DNA from: CAVWTN01 sp963757945
Lineage (GTDB): Bacteria; Vulcanimicrobiota; Vulcanimicrobiia; Vulcanimicrobiales; Vulcanimicrobiaceae
Length of the DNA stretch: 64,000 nucleotides
Direction of reading: 5' to 3'
Assembly (NCBI GenBank): GCA_963757945.1
Contig: CAVWTN010000002.1
Location: forward strand, 2,046,001 to 2,110,000
The notes under the pieces were generated by a model. The model searched no databases. It saw nothing but the letters and a program-made list of their open reading frames with translations, and had not been told where the DNA came from. Positions 46,043 through 54,398 of this stretch are shown piece after piece. Numbering within the stretch: the first letter of the stretch is position 1; each line of letters starts with the position of its first letter. Both the position numbers and the translations under genes were made by a program.

Positions 46043-47284
46043 ATGCGGCTGTGCAATTTCGCGACGGTTTCCTGCGCGGCGGCGTGTCTTGCGATCGGCA
46101 CGGCCGGGTGTAGCGGCTCGGCTCCGGCGCCGAATCGCCCGACTTCGCCACCAGTTACGATCCCATCGCCGACGGCGACGCCCGCCTCGGCGCTATCGCC
46201 AAACCCTGCGCCAACGTCCAATCACCCGACTTCGCCACCGACTGCGACCCCCTCGCCGACGCCGACGCCGAAGCCGACTCCAACGCCGACGCCGACGCCC
46301 AATGCCGTTGCGGCGTGGAACGCGCTCTTGCCGCCAACACCCGTGCCGTCCGGCATCTATGAGCCAACGGCTCCCGATGTCGCGCTTGCGCCGGCTTCGA
46401 TTCCATTGCCATTCAACCCAACGTCGCCGCTGAGCAGTTTGGGCACGACCAGTCTGCCGAATCTGTATGCGGACTTTAGAACGAGAAAAGGCCTCAGCGC
46501 TTTCAAGGCGAGGCGGATGTCTGCCGCGGGCCCAAACGATCACGAAGCTTCGGGAATCTATACCAACACCGGTGGGGGCGGCCCATTTCCTTACAACGCG
46601 TTTTATGCCGTCGAGACCGGATACGAATTCTCGCAAGCGCCCTTCCCCTATCCCAGCGGAGTCGTGGGCCTCGAACAGGCATTCTCACCGACGATTCACG
46701 GGGGATGGGGCGGTTGCCTCGAGGACAGCACCTACTACAGAAATGACGACGCGACCGATCGGTCCGCGCATTTCACCGTATTTAACTTCTGCCTCGCCGC
46801 CCCGACATTCATCTTCGACACGCAGATCACCTCAGCGTTCGTTTCGCAGTACGAGGGCCGTCTGCCCAACGGTGAGCAGGGTTACGTTGTAGAGAGCTTC
46901 ACGCCAGACGCTGTGCCGAATCGAACGTCCACTTGGTACACGATTGTTTACAACTTCTCAGCTCAGCGCTGGGACCTGTTTATTTCGGCAAATGCGCAGG
47001 GCTTCTATTCGGCAACGGCATTTGGCTGGGACATAGCGGAAACGTACTTCGCACAGGGCCAATGTCCGCAGCTAGCCCCTTCAGGCTCCTCGGTCGTAGC
47101 GTATTTTGACTCAGCGAGCAACGCCTGGGTTCTTCAGCAGCCAACGATGCCCGCTGGCTTGACCACGCAAATTGTCCAGGGGCCCGGCTCCTCGTGCTTC
47201 TTGCCAAATGGTTCGCAACCGGCAACGTTACAGTTCCAGCTGGAAAGCCCTAACATGAATTGGATCGTGACCTCGCCTCGATAG
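46043..47284 (+). CDS. Lipoprotein with Pro/Thr linker and unrecognised C-terminal domain
   Basis: 413 residues. Signal peptide ending in the lipobox IGTAGCSGS, then a long Pro/Thr/Ser linker (about 28-100, with TPTPKPTPTPTPTP) and a ~300-residue aromatic- and Gly-rich beta domain (GIYTNTGGGGPFPYNAFY, STWYTIVYNFSAQRWDLFI). Four Cys could pair. No family recognised; the general look is a concanavalin-like or beta-sandwich domain. Lies just after the folP pseudogene and before the 907-residue regulator. Confidence 0.6.
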   Translation: MRLCNFATVSCAAACLAIGTAGCSGSAPAPNRPTSPPVTIPSPTATPASALSPNPAPTSNHPTSPPTATPSPTPTPKPTPTPTPTPNAVAAWNALLPPTPVPSGIYEPTAPDVALAPASIPLPFNPTSPLSSLGTTSLPNLYADFRTRKGLSAFKARRMSAAGPNDHEASGIYTNTGGGGPFPYNAFYAVETGYEFSQAPFPYPSGVVGLEQAFSPTIHGGWGGCLEDSTYYRNDDATDRSAHFTVFNFCLAAPTFIFDTQITSAFVSQYEGRLPNGEQGYVVESFTPDAVPNRTSTWYTIVYNFSAQRWDLFISANAQGFYSATAFGWDIAETYFAQGQCPQLAPSGSSVVAYFDSASNAWVLQQPTMPAGLTTQIVQGPGSSCFLPNGSQPATLQFQLESPNMNWIVTSPR

Positions 47285-47446
47285 TATACGTCCTACTAAG
47301 TCGGAGCGAACCGATACCGCGGGCGTGCAGCGTCATCGCCGCCGATACTTGTGTGCACCGGCGTTTTGTGGAGCGTTAGGCGTGCCTGGTCGAAAAATTA
47401 GGCGGACCAGAATGTTGCTTTCGCGGGTGGGGCGAATGCGTCACGC

Positions 47447-50170
47447 ATGGCCGAAGGCAGCCGCCGAGCCGTACACGCCGACGATGATGTCGTCGGTATC
47501 GAGGATGTGCGCGAGCTTAAGCGGCTTGACGGCTTCGCGAGCGTCGACCGATCGAGCCTGTTGGAAAAGATCGTTTCTAGCAACGCCCGTTTGGTTTCGT
47601 TGATCGCGCCGGCGGGCTACGGCAAGAGCACATTGGCGCGCGCAATGCTCGGAGCGCCCTCGAACGGGTCCACCGTTGACTGCTCGGATATGCGCGGCGT
47701 CCCCGACGCGGTCCGGGCACTGCTGCGCGTTCTCGGACCGCTCGATAAACGGCTCGAAGAACGTCAAGCACGGTACTTTCTCGCCCTGCCGCGGGACGGT
47801 AGCGCCGACGACCGCTGGATCGACGTGCTCGACGAGGCCTTACACGCATCGAGCAATACGCGAACGATCTGCATCGAGAACGGCGAGCATCTTCAAGAGC
47901 GCCCCGCCGTCGCCGGCCTCGTCGACCGCCTCGTCCAGGCGGGCGGCCGGAGATTCGTCGTTTGTAGCCGCGTTCGCCTCACGCTCCCCGCGCTTGCCCG
48001 CATCCCGCCCAACGAGCGGCTCGACATCGGCATCGACGAACTCCGATTCACGCCAAGCGAGATCCGGCTGCTCTTTGGAATCGCGGCTGCCGAGCCGCTG
48101 TTGGAGCGAATTACGACGCTCTCGCATGGATGGCCGATCGCGGTGCTCACGTTTCTGCGCTCCGCACGAGAGGGTAGGCTTGAGAGCCTCCTCGACGGCG
48201 CCTCAGGCGGCTCCGAAGCGAGCGGCCTGAGCGACTACACGTTGTCCGAAGCGCTCGGGTCGCTCAGTCCCGAGGCGCGCTCGGTGCTGGCCGCCGCCGC
48301 GCTGCTCCGCCGCATCGACGAAGACGATCTGCGAGCGATGACTGAACGGCCGGAGGCGCTCGACGAACAGTTCCGGGCGTGCCCGTTCGTAAGCCGGAAC
48401 GGCACGGCACTCGAAGTCCATCCGCTCGCCATCGCGGCGCTGCTGCCCCTGCGAAATAAGGGAGAGCGGATCCTCATTCGAGCGGCGCAGACGATGCCCG
48501 ATCGGGTTCGAGCCGCACAGCTCTATCTCGCCGCACGCCGGCAAGATGCGGCAGCGGACATCCTCGATACCTCGCTCGCGCCGTTCATGATGAACCAGCC
48601 GTCGCCCGAAGTCGCGGCGCTCGTGGCGTCGCTCGACGCTGCCGTGCTCTTGCGTCATCCGCCGACGTGGAACGCGACCTGGATGGCACGGGCGGCTACC
48701 GTCAACTCACAGCGCATGCTGCTCGAGAGCCGAACCGTCTGGACCGCCTTGCGAGACGATGATCCGCTGCTGCTCCGCTTCGGGGTCGGCACGTCGCTGC
48801 TCCATTGGCTGTACTTCACGGCGAATATGGACGAAGCGGTCCAGGTCCTCGATGATCTCGAGCGAGCAGCTATCGCCGAGCCCGAGGGCTCGATGCTCCG
48901 CGTCTTGTTGGAGATGTGGAAGATGTTCTGGCACCTCCGCAACGGGCGATCGATCGACGTCGAACCGTGGCTGCCGGTCTGGGCGTCAACCTTTGCGACG
49001 ATGCCCATGAGCCACGCCATGTGTCTCTACGCGATACCCGCACCGATCGCGTTCTTCCGCGGCGAGCGGGCCAAGGCGCGGCGGATCTTCGCGCTAGCCA
49101 TCGATCTGGCGCTCGTGCCGGGTTCGGAGACGATTGCCGCGGTCGCCATCGTCAACGCTGCCTTCCACAGCTGGCTCGCCGGCGAAGACGCGAATTTCGC
49201 AGCGCTGCTCGAAATGCTGCGCGCGGACTCCGGGCCGAACGTCGCTCCGGCGACGGCACACTTTCTGGGGTGTGCGAGTGCAGAAAACCCCGATCGCACG
49301 CCGATCGGGACCGAGCTGCAGTATATGCGAGCCTACGGTTGGCTCATCGCGGCAGGCCGGTGCGCGTCCGGCGAGGCGCAGCGCTCGGCGCTCCTGGCGG
49401 CGATCGATGCTGCCGCCGGCGACGGCCAGCCATGGCTGCTCGCGCTCACGTGGGCCGCACTGGGCTTGGCCGATCCCTCGCGCCAGGCCGACGCTTATCA
49501 GCAAGCCCGCAGCTTTGCCGCCCGTGTGGACTATCCGCATTTTCGGCAGGCGATCGAGTCGATCGCCGAAGGCACGGTGCCCGCCGCCTGGCCCGCCCTG
49601 CGCAAGCTCGTGAGCGTGGAGTCGCCCTCCGGTCGGATCTTCGTGGGTCTCGGTACGCGCGAGGTACACGTCGGCTCCCGAGCGATCGGCCTTGCGCAGC
49701 GCGAAGCGGAACTGCTTCTGGCCCTGTGTCTGCACGGCGGAACGCGCGACCGCCGCACGCTTGCCGCGACGATCTGGCCCGATCTCGACGAGAAGGCGGG
49801 CAGCAACACCGTCGGCGTGTATGTGAACCGTATTCGTCGCCGCCTCGGCGACCTCGATCTCATCGTTTCCCGCGGCACCGGCTACGCGTTACGCTACGAC
49901 GTCGATGTTGACGTGCTCATGCTGGAAGATGCGATTGCGCGCGGAAGGAGCCTAGAGCCACTCGAGCTTCCGCTCGAAGACGTGGTGCGCGCGAAGCGGG
50001 GGCGACTCCCGCAATGGGTGCTGATGAGCGAATGGCTCGCACCGTACGTGCGGCGATATGAAGCCGCGATCCGTCAGATTCGCGCGATGCGGGCGGCAGC
50101 CGCCGGGGAACGATTCGCGAGCCTCGCCGAGCACTATCGAAACTTGCTCGACGACGAAGCGGAAGCGTAG
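47447..50170 (+). CDS. Large ATPase/TPR-like transcription regulator with winged helix (SARP/MalT-related)
   Basis: 907 residues. N-terminal STAND-type ATPase: ARLVSLIAPAGYGKSTLARA (Walker A) and RRFVVCSRVRL (sensor-like arm), then HGWPIAVLTFLRSAREG as in MalT-type regulators. The middle is helical, TPR-like (about 330-720). A C-terminal OmpR/SARP-type winged helix follows (LAQREAELLLALCLHGGTRD, AGSNTVGVYVNRIRRRLGDL, ISRGTGYALR). The BTAD that normally follows seems cut short after about two helices. Flanked by two lipoprotein genes it may control. Confidence 0.75.
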   Translation: MAEGSRRAVHADDDVVGIEDVRELKRLDGFASVDRSSLLEKIVSSNARLVSLIAPAGYGKSTLARAMLGAPSNGSTVDCSDMRGVPDAVRALLRVLGPLDKRLEERQARYFLALPRDGSADDRWIDVLDEALHASSNTRTICIENGEHLQERPAVAGLVDRLVQAGGRRFVVCSRVRLTLPALARIPPNERLDIGIDELRFTPSEIRLLFGIAAAEPLLERITTLSHGWPIAVLTFLRSAREGRLESLLDGASGGSEASGLSDYTLSEALGSLSPEARSVLAAAALLRRIDEDDLRAMTERPEALDEQFRACPFVSRNGTALEVHPLAIAALLPLRNKGERILIRAAQTMPDRVRAAQLYLAARRQDAAADILDTSLAPFMMNQPSPEVAALVASLDAAVLLRHPPTWNATWMARAATVNSQRMLLESRTVWTALRDDDPLLLRFGVGTSLLHWLYFTANMDEAVQVLDDLERAAIAEPEGSMLRVLLEMWKMFWHLRNGRSIDVEPWLPVWASTFATMPMSHAMCLYAIPAPIAFFRGERAKARRIFALAIDLALVPGSETIAAVAIVNAAFHSWLAGEDANFAALLEMLRADSGPNVAPATAHFLGCASAENPDRTPIGTELQYMRAYGWLIAAGRCASGEAQRSALLAAIDAAAGDGQPWLLALTWAALGLADPSRQADAYQQARSFAARVDYPHFRQAIESIAEGTVPAAWPALRKLVSVESPSGRIFVGLGTREVHVGSRAIGLAQREAELLLALCLHGGTRDRRTLAATIWPDLDEKAGSNTVGVYVNRIRRRLGDLDLIVSRGTGYALRYDVDVDVLMLEDAIARGRSLEPLELPLEDVVRAKRGRLPQWVLMSEWLAPYVRRYEAAIRQIRAMRAAAAGERFASLAEHYRNLLDDEAEA

Positions 50171-50174
50171 GCAG

Positions 50175-50183
50175 TTGTAACGG
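50175..50183 (+). promoter_or_regulatory. TTGTAACGG motif upstream of second lipoprotein gene
   Basis: Same motif as 46001-46010, here 103 bp before the ATG at 50287. A GGGGCTACGCT downstream could serve as a -10-like element. Low certainty. Confidence 0.22.
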
Positions 50184-50286
50184 GTCTGTTTTCGACAGGG
50201 GCTACGCTAAGCGCTCCCGCCGAGAACCCGGTGATCTTGGCCTCGGACGAACGGCGGCCCAGCACAGCTAAGCAGAGGTGAGAAAT

Positions 50287-51276
50287 ATGCGGCGCCTTGC
50301 GTTGTCACTTTTTTTCGTGTGCTCGCTCGCGGCTTGCGGGGGCGGTGGCTCATCGAACACGCCGCCGACGGGGTTGACTGCGCAACTCCCGGTGCCCACA
50401 AACACGCCGACGGCGTCGCCGACGCCCACAACCACGGCGAAGCCTTCGCCAACGCCCACAACCACGGCGAAGTCGTCGCCGTCGCCGTCGCCGTCTCCAA
50501 ACCCGAGCCCAACATCGACGCCGCTCAACCCGAATTACTCGTACTTCAGTCTTTACGCGGCGGGCCTCCAAGTCACGTATCTGCAGACCACGATCACCGT
50601 TCCGCCGACGCCGCCGCCGTATGGCTTTATCTCGCTTTGGCCGGGCCTCGACAATGTCGAGGAGATTTCGGCGGGCAACAACTTCTTGCAACAGCCATTA
50701 CTGCAATGGGGAGGGATCTGCACCGACTATTCCATTCCGCATTTCGCATCATGGGTCGCTGAGGCTTTCTACTATAGTGCGGCCCAGTTCCAGGCGGGGC
50801 AAACCGGCTGCAACGGTGGTAACGTCATCAACGTAAATCCTGGCGACACGTTGACGGAGACGATAGCCTTCAGCGGAGGCACGTGGACCCAAACGGTCAA
50901 CGATAATCAGACCGGCCAATCCTCGACGTATAGCTACTCGGCGCAATCGATCGACAACGAGCTTCCCGATCGTGTCACCTTCTCCATCGAAATCTGGAAC
51001 TCCGGAGGCGGTTTCAACAACAATATCCCGCCGGTCACGTTCACGAATACGACCGTAACCGCAAGTACAGCTTTCCCGAGTTGCACCTTGATATCGCTCG
51101 TCTCGCCGACGTCGAACACGACGACGGGCCGGAATACAGCAACAGCTCCAGTCGTCTCCAACGGCGGCAAGACGTGCACATACGCGCAGATCACGGTCTA
51201 TCCGGTGACGCAATTCATCCAGCCGTCCGCGATTGATCGAGCGCTTCTCACGCATGGTCCGGCCGCCCGCCGTTAG
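50287..51276 (+). CDS. Lipoprotein with eqolisin-like beta-sandwich domain
   Basis: 329 residues from ATG 50287 (AGAGG upstream; GTG 50278 also possible). Lipobox SLAACGGGG, Pro/Thr/Ser linker with a repeated TPTTTAKPSP-type unit (about 35-85), then a domain with TTITVPPTPPPYGFISLWPG, LLQWGGICTDY, ASWVAEAFYY and VNPGDTLTETIAFSGGTW. The order of a VP strand, a W/Gly-rich strand, a Gln, a Glu and a PGD turn resembles peptidase G1/eqolisin folds. I would not claim catalysis. Confidence 0.6.
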   Translation: MRRLALSLFFVCSLAACGGGGSSNTPPTGLTAQLPVPTNTPTASPTPTTTAKPSPTPTTTAKSSPSPSPSPNPSPTSTPLNPNYSYFSLYAAGLQVTYLQTTITVPPTPPPYGFISLWPGLDNVEEISAGNNFLQQPLLQWGGICTDYSIPHFASWVAEAFYYSAAQFQAGQTGCNGGNVINVNPGDTLTETIAFSGGTWTQTVNDNQTGQSSTYSYSAQSIDNELPDRVTFSIEIWNSGGGFNNNIPPVTFTNTTVTASTAFPSCTLISLVSPTSNTTTGRNTATAPVVSNGGKTCTYAQITVYPVTQFIQPSAIDRALLTHGPAARR

Positions 51277-51432
51277 GGCGGTGTGGCCTTCCCGCCGCCG
51301 TTCCGGGAGCAGGTTGACGAGACCGGCGGGAGCACTTCGGCTACGCTGCCGACGGCCGGCCTCTGAACGTCGTCACCGATCGAGCCGTAACCGTCGTCAT
51401 TTCGGTCGTCGAGCAATGAGGGGAACGTCGCA

Positions 51433-51693
51433 GTGACACACTTTATAGCAGTAAGCGTCGACCTCGAGGCGCAGGCCGGATACGTCCGCTACCATGCCCT
51501 TCCCGACGGCGAGCGCGCGCGCAGCAAGCGCATCAGCGAGGACGTGGTGGCGGACTATCGCGAGAACGGCGAGCTGCTGGGCTTGGAATTGCTCGCCCTC
51601 GACGGCGCCGCGATGGCGCAGGCGCGGACGTTTGCCGCGAGCCACGATCTCGCGTTCCCCCGCGATCTCAGCGGTGCGCTCTCTTCCTCGTGA
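51433..51693 (+). CDS. DUF2283-like protein, cassette copy 1
   Basis: 86 residues from GTG 51433, AGGGGAA upstream. FIAVSVDLEAQAGYVRYHAL followed by KRISEDVVADYRENGELLGL follows the DUF2283 layout (D.EA.A.Y..., then V...V..DYDE.G...GIE.L). Function of the family is unknown. GTGA overlap couples it to the zinc-ribbon gene. A second copy at 54399 differs mostly at silent positions, suggesting selection on the protein. Confidence 0.65.
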   Translation: MTHFIAVSVDLEAQAGYVRYHALPDGERARSKRISEDVVADYRENGELLGLELLALDGAAMAQARTFAASHDLAFPRDLSGALSSS

Positions 51694-51878
51694 GCAACCG
51701 GCGCGAGTACTTGGCCGCGAAGAAGCGCGATCAGCGCCGGCGCGCACGCGCGGAGCGGCGCTGCATCATTTGCGCAAAGCATCCGGCGGATTCAAATCTC
51801 GTCACGTGCGCCGCATGCCGCCAGGCCGTCAGCGACCATCGCCGCCGCAAGCACGGCGAAGCTTCGAATCCGGGCTAG
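51690..51878 (+). CDS. Small basic zinc-ribbon protein, cassette copy 1
   Basis: 62 residues. A very basic start (REYLAAKKRDQRRRARAERR) precedes C-x2-C-x11-C-x2-C (CIIC ... CAAC), then another basic tail (DHRRRKH). Four-cysteine ribbon with Arg-rich flanks suggests nucleic-acid binding, possibly a DNA or ribosome-associated factor. No named family recognised. Its stop overlaps the 3' end of the opposing ATPase gene by 4 bp. Confidence 0.6.
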   Translation: MSNRREYLAAKKRDQRRRARAERRCIICAKHPADSNLVTCAACRQAVSDHRRRKHGEASNPG

Positions 51879-53086
51879 CTGCCTTGCGGGCCATGTTCAC
51901 GCCCTGATAGCGGCTTGGCCAGTGCGCGGCGTTCGAGCTCCTTGCGGTGAGTCGTGACATACCGGTCGCTCAGCGGGATGCGAAACTCGACCATGCCGGT
52001 ATTGGGAACGAACAAGACGTCTTTCTTCACCAACCGATTTCGAATCGAGCTGAGCTGCTCGGAGGTTGCGCCGAAGCGTTCGGCGATCTCCTGGACGGTG
52101 TGCGCGCCCGCGCCCAGATCCGTCATCGCCAGGACGTAGGCGCACTCGCGCGGCGTTAGCGTCCGGAATTGCGCGTCGTACAGCGATGTCTCGAGGATTC
52201 GACGGACGCCGGGGACGATCGCATCGACGTCCGCGGGCGTGATCGTCTTCCCGCGATGCTCCATCCAGGCCGCAGACGCATACTCTTGAATGAAGAACGG
52301 ATACCCGCCGGATTCCTCCACCAGTGCAGTGAGCGCGTTATCGCGGATGACGTGGCCCGCGTCGCGTATCGGCTTTGAGATTGCCTCGCGCGTTTGCTCC
52401 GGATCGAGCAAGCCGATCTCCAGGTAGCGCCAGCGCTCGGTATAGGTATGTGCTCGATGCAGGTGAGCGCGCGAATTCGGCAGCCCGGCGCCGATGATCA
52501 GCGCGGGTTCCGGCGTCCCCGCTGATTCGTGGATGAAGCGCACGAGCGGGCTGAGATCGTTGATCTGCGCCTCTTGCAACTCGTCGATGGCGAAGACGAG
52601 ATAGCTGCCGTGTTTCCACGCTTGGGCGTTGAGCTCGCGCAGCAGCGTGATGAGCGCCTTTTGCTCCGGTTCGCCCATCCCGGAGAACGCGATCGCCCCG
52701 GCGCCCTCCGGCAACTCGTATTCCGGCTTGGGCAAGACGCGGACGACCTTCTCGATCGTCCGTTTGAGCTTTTCGGGGACGGACCCGACGCTATCGCGCG
52801 CCGCCTCCAGCCCCAAGCGGAGAATCGCACCAAACGGTTCGCGGCGCGTGGCTTCGGCGGCAATCACGACGGCCTTCTCCGCGCGGGCCTCGGCCATCGC
52901 CCGCCGCAGCAGAACCGTCTTCCCCATGCCCCGCAAGCCCGTGATGATGACGGGCGCCGCCGGCGCCCCCGTGCGGGTCATCCCAAGCGCGAACCGCGCG
53001 AGCGAGAGCTCCGTTTCGCGCCCGACTAAATGGGGCGGATCGCTCCCGGGCGCCGTGCGGAAGGGGTTCTCAAAGAGGCCGGGCAT
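51875..53086 (-). CDS. AAA/ORC-like ATPase with C-terminal winged helix
   Basis: 403 residues. PHLVGRETELSLARFALGM leads to Walker A PVIITGLRGMGKTVLLRRAM and Walker B SYLVFAIDELQEAQ, then ALIIGAGLPNSRAHL (sensor 1) and a lid domain. A winged-helix-like tail follows (AHTVQEIAERFGATSEQLSS, KKDVLFVPNTGMVEFRIPLS). This is the ATPase AAA_16 / archaeal-type ATPase architecture. Promoter analysis suggests a leaderless mRNA starting at its ATG. Convergent with the two small cassette genes. Biological role unknown. Confidence 0.8.
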   Translation of the reverse strand: MPGLFENPFRTAPGSDPPHLVGRETELSLARFALGMTRTGAPAAPVIITGLRGMGKTVLLRRAMAEARAEKAVVIAAEATRREPFGAILRLGLEAARDSVGSVPEKLKRTIEKVVRVLPKPEYELPEGAGAIAFSGMGEPEQKALITLLRELNAQAWKHGSYLVFAIDELQEAQINDLSPLVRFIHESAGTPEPALIIGAGLPNSRAHLHRAHTYTERWRYLEIGLLDPEQTREAISKPIRDAGHVIRDNALTALVEESGGYPFFIQEYASAAWMEHRGKTITPADVDAIVPGVRRILETSLYDAQFRTLTPRECAYVLAMTDLGAGAHTVQEIAERFGATSEQLSSIRNRLVKKDVLFVPNTGMVEFRIPLSDRYVTTHRKELERRALAKPLSGREHGPQGS

Positions 53087-53092
53087 GGCACG

Positions 53093-53160
53093 AGTATCCC
53101 AGTCCTGTCAAAATCTGTCAATCTCTGTCAAGTCCTGACAATCCTGTCAAACCTGTCAAG
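53093..53160 (-). promoter_or_regulatory. Six phased TTGACAG repeats forming the ATPase promoter
   Basis: Plus-strand CTGTCAA units start at 53105, 53115, 53125, 53135 (CTGACAA), 53144 and 53153, that is every 9-10 bp. Read on the minus strand each is TTGACAG. The unit at 53121-53116 plus GATACT (53098-53093) has a 17-bp spacer, an excellent -35/-10 pair, and GATACT is followed by six bases and the ATG at 53086. So transcript and start codon probably coincide, with the remaining units as operator or alternative -35 boxes. Confidence 0.7.
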
Positions 53161-53324
53161 ATTTCCGCGGCGCTGAACCGAGGTCACCTCGGCGGCCGGA
53201 GATGCGCCTCGGGATATCGGCCGGGCGGCGGTAGCTTATGTGATGCCCATGGGCTTCAGGAATCCTTCGACGAGTACCTCACCAGGCGTCGTCGGGCGCC
53301 GATGGGTTGGAAGGCGCATTTGAT

Positions 53325-53627
53325 CTAGGATGCCGCCTTACGCGGTTTCACTACGCGGTCGATGGCTTTTCCGTTCGCTTCACGGGCGACCTCGAGGTCG
53401 TAGCGCGCCTGGAGGTTCATCCAGAACTGCGGCGTCGTGTCGAAATACCGCCCCAGCCGTAGCGCCGTATCCGCCGAGATTGCCCGTCGTCCATTCACGA
53501 TCTCAAGGATGCGGGATGCCGGAATCCCGAGCTCCATCGCCAGGCGATTGGCGGAAAGCCCGATGGGCGCCATGGCCTCTTCGCGCAGGACCTCTCCGGG
53601 ATGGACGGGCGGTAAACTCTTCGGCAT
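53325..53627 (-). CDS. higA: HigA-type antitoxin (XRE family)
   Basis: 100 residues. PPVHPGEVLREEAMAPIGLS and the helix-turn-helix LAMELGIPASRILEIVNGRR, followed by TALRLGRYFDTTPQFWMNLQ, are the standard HigA/VapI pattern. It follows the toxin gene by 12 bp in the same orientation, the usual toxin-first HigBA order. It binds its own promoter and neutralises HigB. Confidence 0.9.
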   Translation of the reverse strand: MPKSLPPVHPGEVLREEAMAPIGLSANRLAMELGIPASRILEIVNGRRAISADTALRLGRYFDTTPQFWMNLQARYDLEVAREANGKAIDRVVKPRKAAS

Positions 53628-53639
53628 GGTGACGGCTCC

Positions 53640-53915
53640 TTAGCGATAGTCTTCGATAGTGACGCGTTCGGCGTGGTTTTCGACCCATTGGAAGACGATG
53701 CGCCACTGGTCGTTGATGCGGATGGAGTAGGTTCCGGCGCGATCGCCTTTGAGTAATTCGAGCCGTAAGCCGGGGAGCCGCAGGTCGGAAAGCGCCGTAG
53801 CGGCATCGAGCGCGACGAGCTTCCGTTGCGCTATGCGTTCGAATGACGCAAATCGGCGGACGCGGCCACCCTGCGCGAGCCGCTCCGTGTCCTTGTCGCC
53901 ATAGCTGCGGATCAC
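53640..53915 (-). CDS. higB: HigB-type toxin (RelE superfamily)
   Basis: 91 residues from GTG 53915; a longer frame upstream is not needed. ARG/LYS-rich N-terminus (VIRSYGDKDTERLAQGGRVR), DLRLPGLRLELLKGDRAGTY and SIRINDQWRIVFQW match HigB mRNA interferases, including the IRINDQWR active-site strand and a C-terminal VTIEDYR. Cleaves mRNA on the ribosome when unbound by HigA. Confidence 0.9.
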   Translation of the reverse strand: MIRSYGDKDTERLAQGGRVRRFASFERIAQRKLVALDAATALSDLRLPGLRLELLKGDRAGTYSIRINDQWRIVFQWVENHAERVTIEDYR

Positions 53916-53921
53916 GGGCAC

Positions 53922-53951
53922 AGCATAACACGCGACGCGTATATACGGCAA
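53922..53951 (-). promoter_or_regulatory. Probable promoter of higBA, leaderless spacing
   Basis: On the minus strand TTGCCG (53951-53946), 18-bp spacer, TATGCT (53927-53922), then six bases and the GTG of higB at 53915. The -10 to start-codon distance equals that of the ATPase gene, again predicting no 5' leader. Confidence 0.45.
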
Positions 53952-53995
53952 ACAGTCAAGAGGAGTCTTTGCTCGGAGCCGGGGGTGGTGGTAGG

Positions 53996-54223
53996 ATGGG
54001 CTACACGAAGACCGCGATCCGCCGCTTCGGGAATTCGCAGGGCGTGATCATTCCCCGAAGCGTTCTCGATGAAATGGGGCTCTCCGTCGATTCGCCGATC
54101 GAGATGACCGTCGACGACTCACTGCTCGTCATCCGAAAAATCGCAAGCCATCCGCGCGAAGGCTGGGCTGAAGATGCCGCTTCGCTTTCGGACGAGGAGG
54201 ATTGGCCCGCGTTCTCGCCCTAA
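53996..54223 (+). CDS. Orphan MazE/AbrB-type antitoxin
   Basis: 75 residues from ATG 53996 with a GGGGGTGGTGGTAGG purine tract just upstream. AIRRFGNSQGVIIPRSVLDE is the SpoVT/AbrB swapped-hairpin DNA-binding domain of MazE. SPIEMTVDDSLLVIRKI follows, and the acidic tail is of the type that binds MazF. No mazF follows. An overlapping ATG (54222) reads only MAASPRRG-like residues before the sequence becomes phased repeats. Confidence 0.8.
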   Translation: MGYTKTAIRRFGNSQGVIIPRSVLDEMGLSVDSPIEMTVDDSLLVIRKIASHPREGWAEDAASLSDEEDWPAFSP

Positions 54224-54224
54224 T

Positions 54225-54320
54225 GGCGGCTTCGCCAAGGCGCGGCGTTCGGGTATCCCAGTCCTGTCAAACTCTGTCAATTCCTGACAATCCCGTCAAA
54301 CCTGTCAAGATTTCCGCGGC
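54225..54320. repeat. Deletion scar with five phased CTGTCAA repeats
   Basis: GTATCCCAGTCCTGTCAAA and the following bases to TTTCCGCGGCG repeat the ATPase promoter region at 53094-53170, with heptamers at 54264, 54274, 54284, 54293 and 54302 (one unit fewer). The ATPase gene that should adjoin is absent. The bases before it (GCGGCTTCGCCAAGGCGCGG, 54230-54249) resemble the ATPase 3' end at 51912-51931. Confidence 0.65.
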
Positions 54321-54361
54321 GACCGCTTCCGGCGGAGTCTCCTCGTAGGGACCTTACGCTG

Positions 54362-54367
54362 TATAAT
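54362..54367 (+). promoter_or_regulatory. Perfect -10 box upstream of cassette copy 2
   Basis: TATAAT at 54362-54367, 31 bp before the GTG at 54399. No convincing -35. The corresponding place in copy 1 lacks TATAAT. Confidence 0.35.
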
Positions 54368-54398
54368 GTCTACGTCGAGCAATGAGGGGAAGGTCGAA

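Noticed and set aside
46176..46310. Simple-sequence mobile or CRISPR-like repeat in the lipoprotein gene
   Set aside because: It is the codon-level repetition of a Pro/Thr/Ser linker within one open frame.
53843..53995. N-terminal 51-residue extension of the MazE gene
   Set aside because: It overlaps higB and its promoter and carries no antitoxin features; ATG 53996 has a purine-rich ribosome site.
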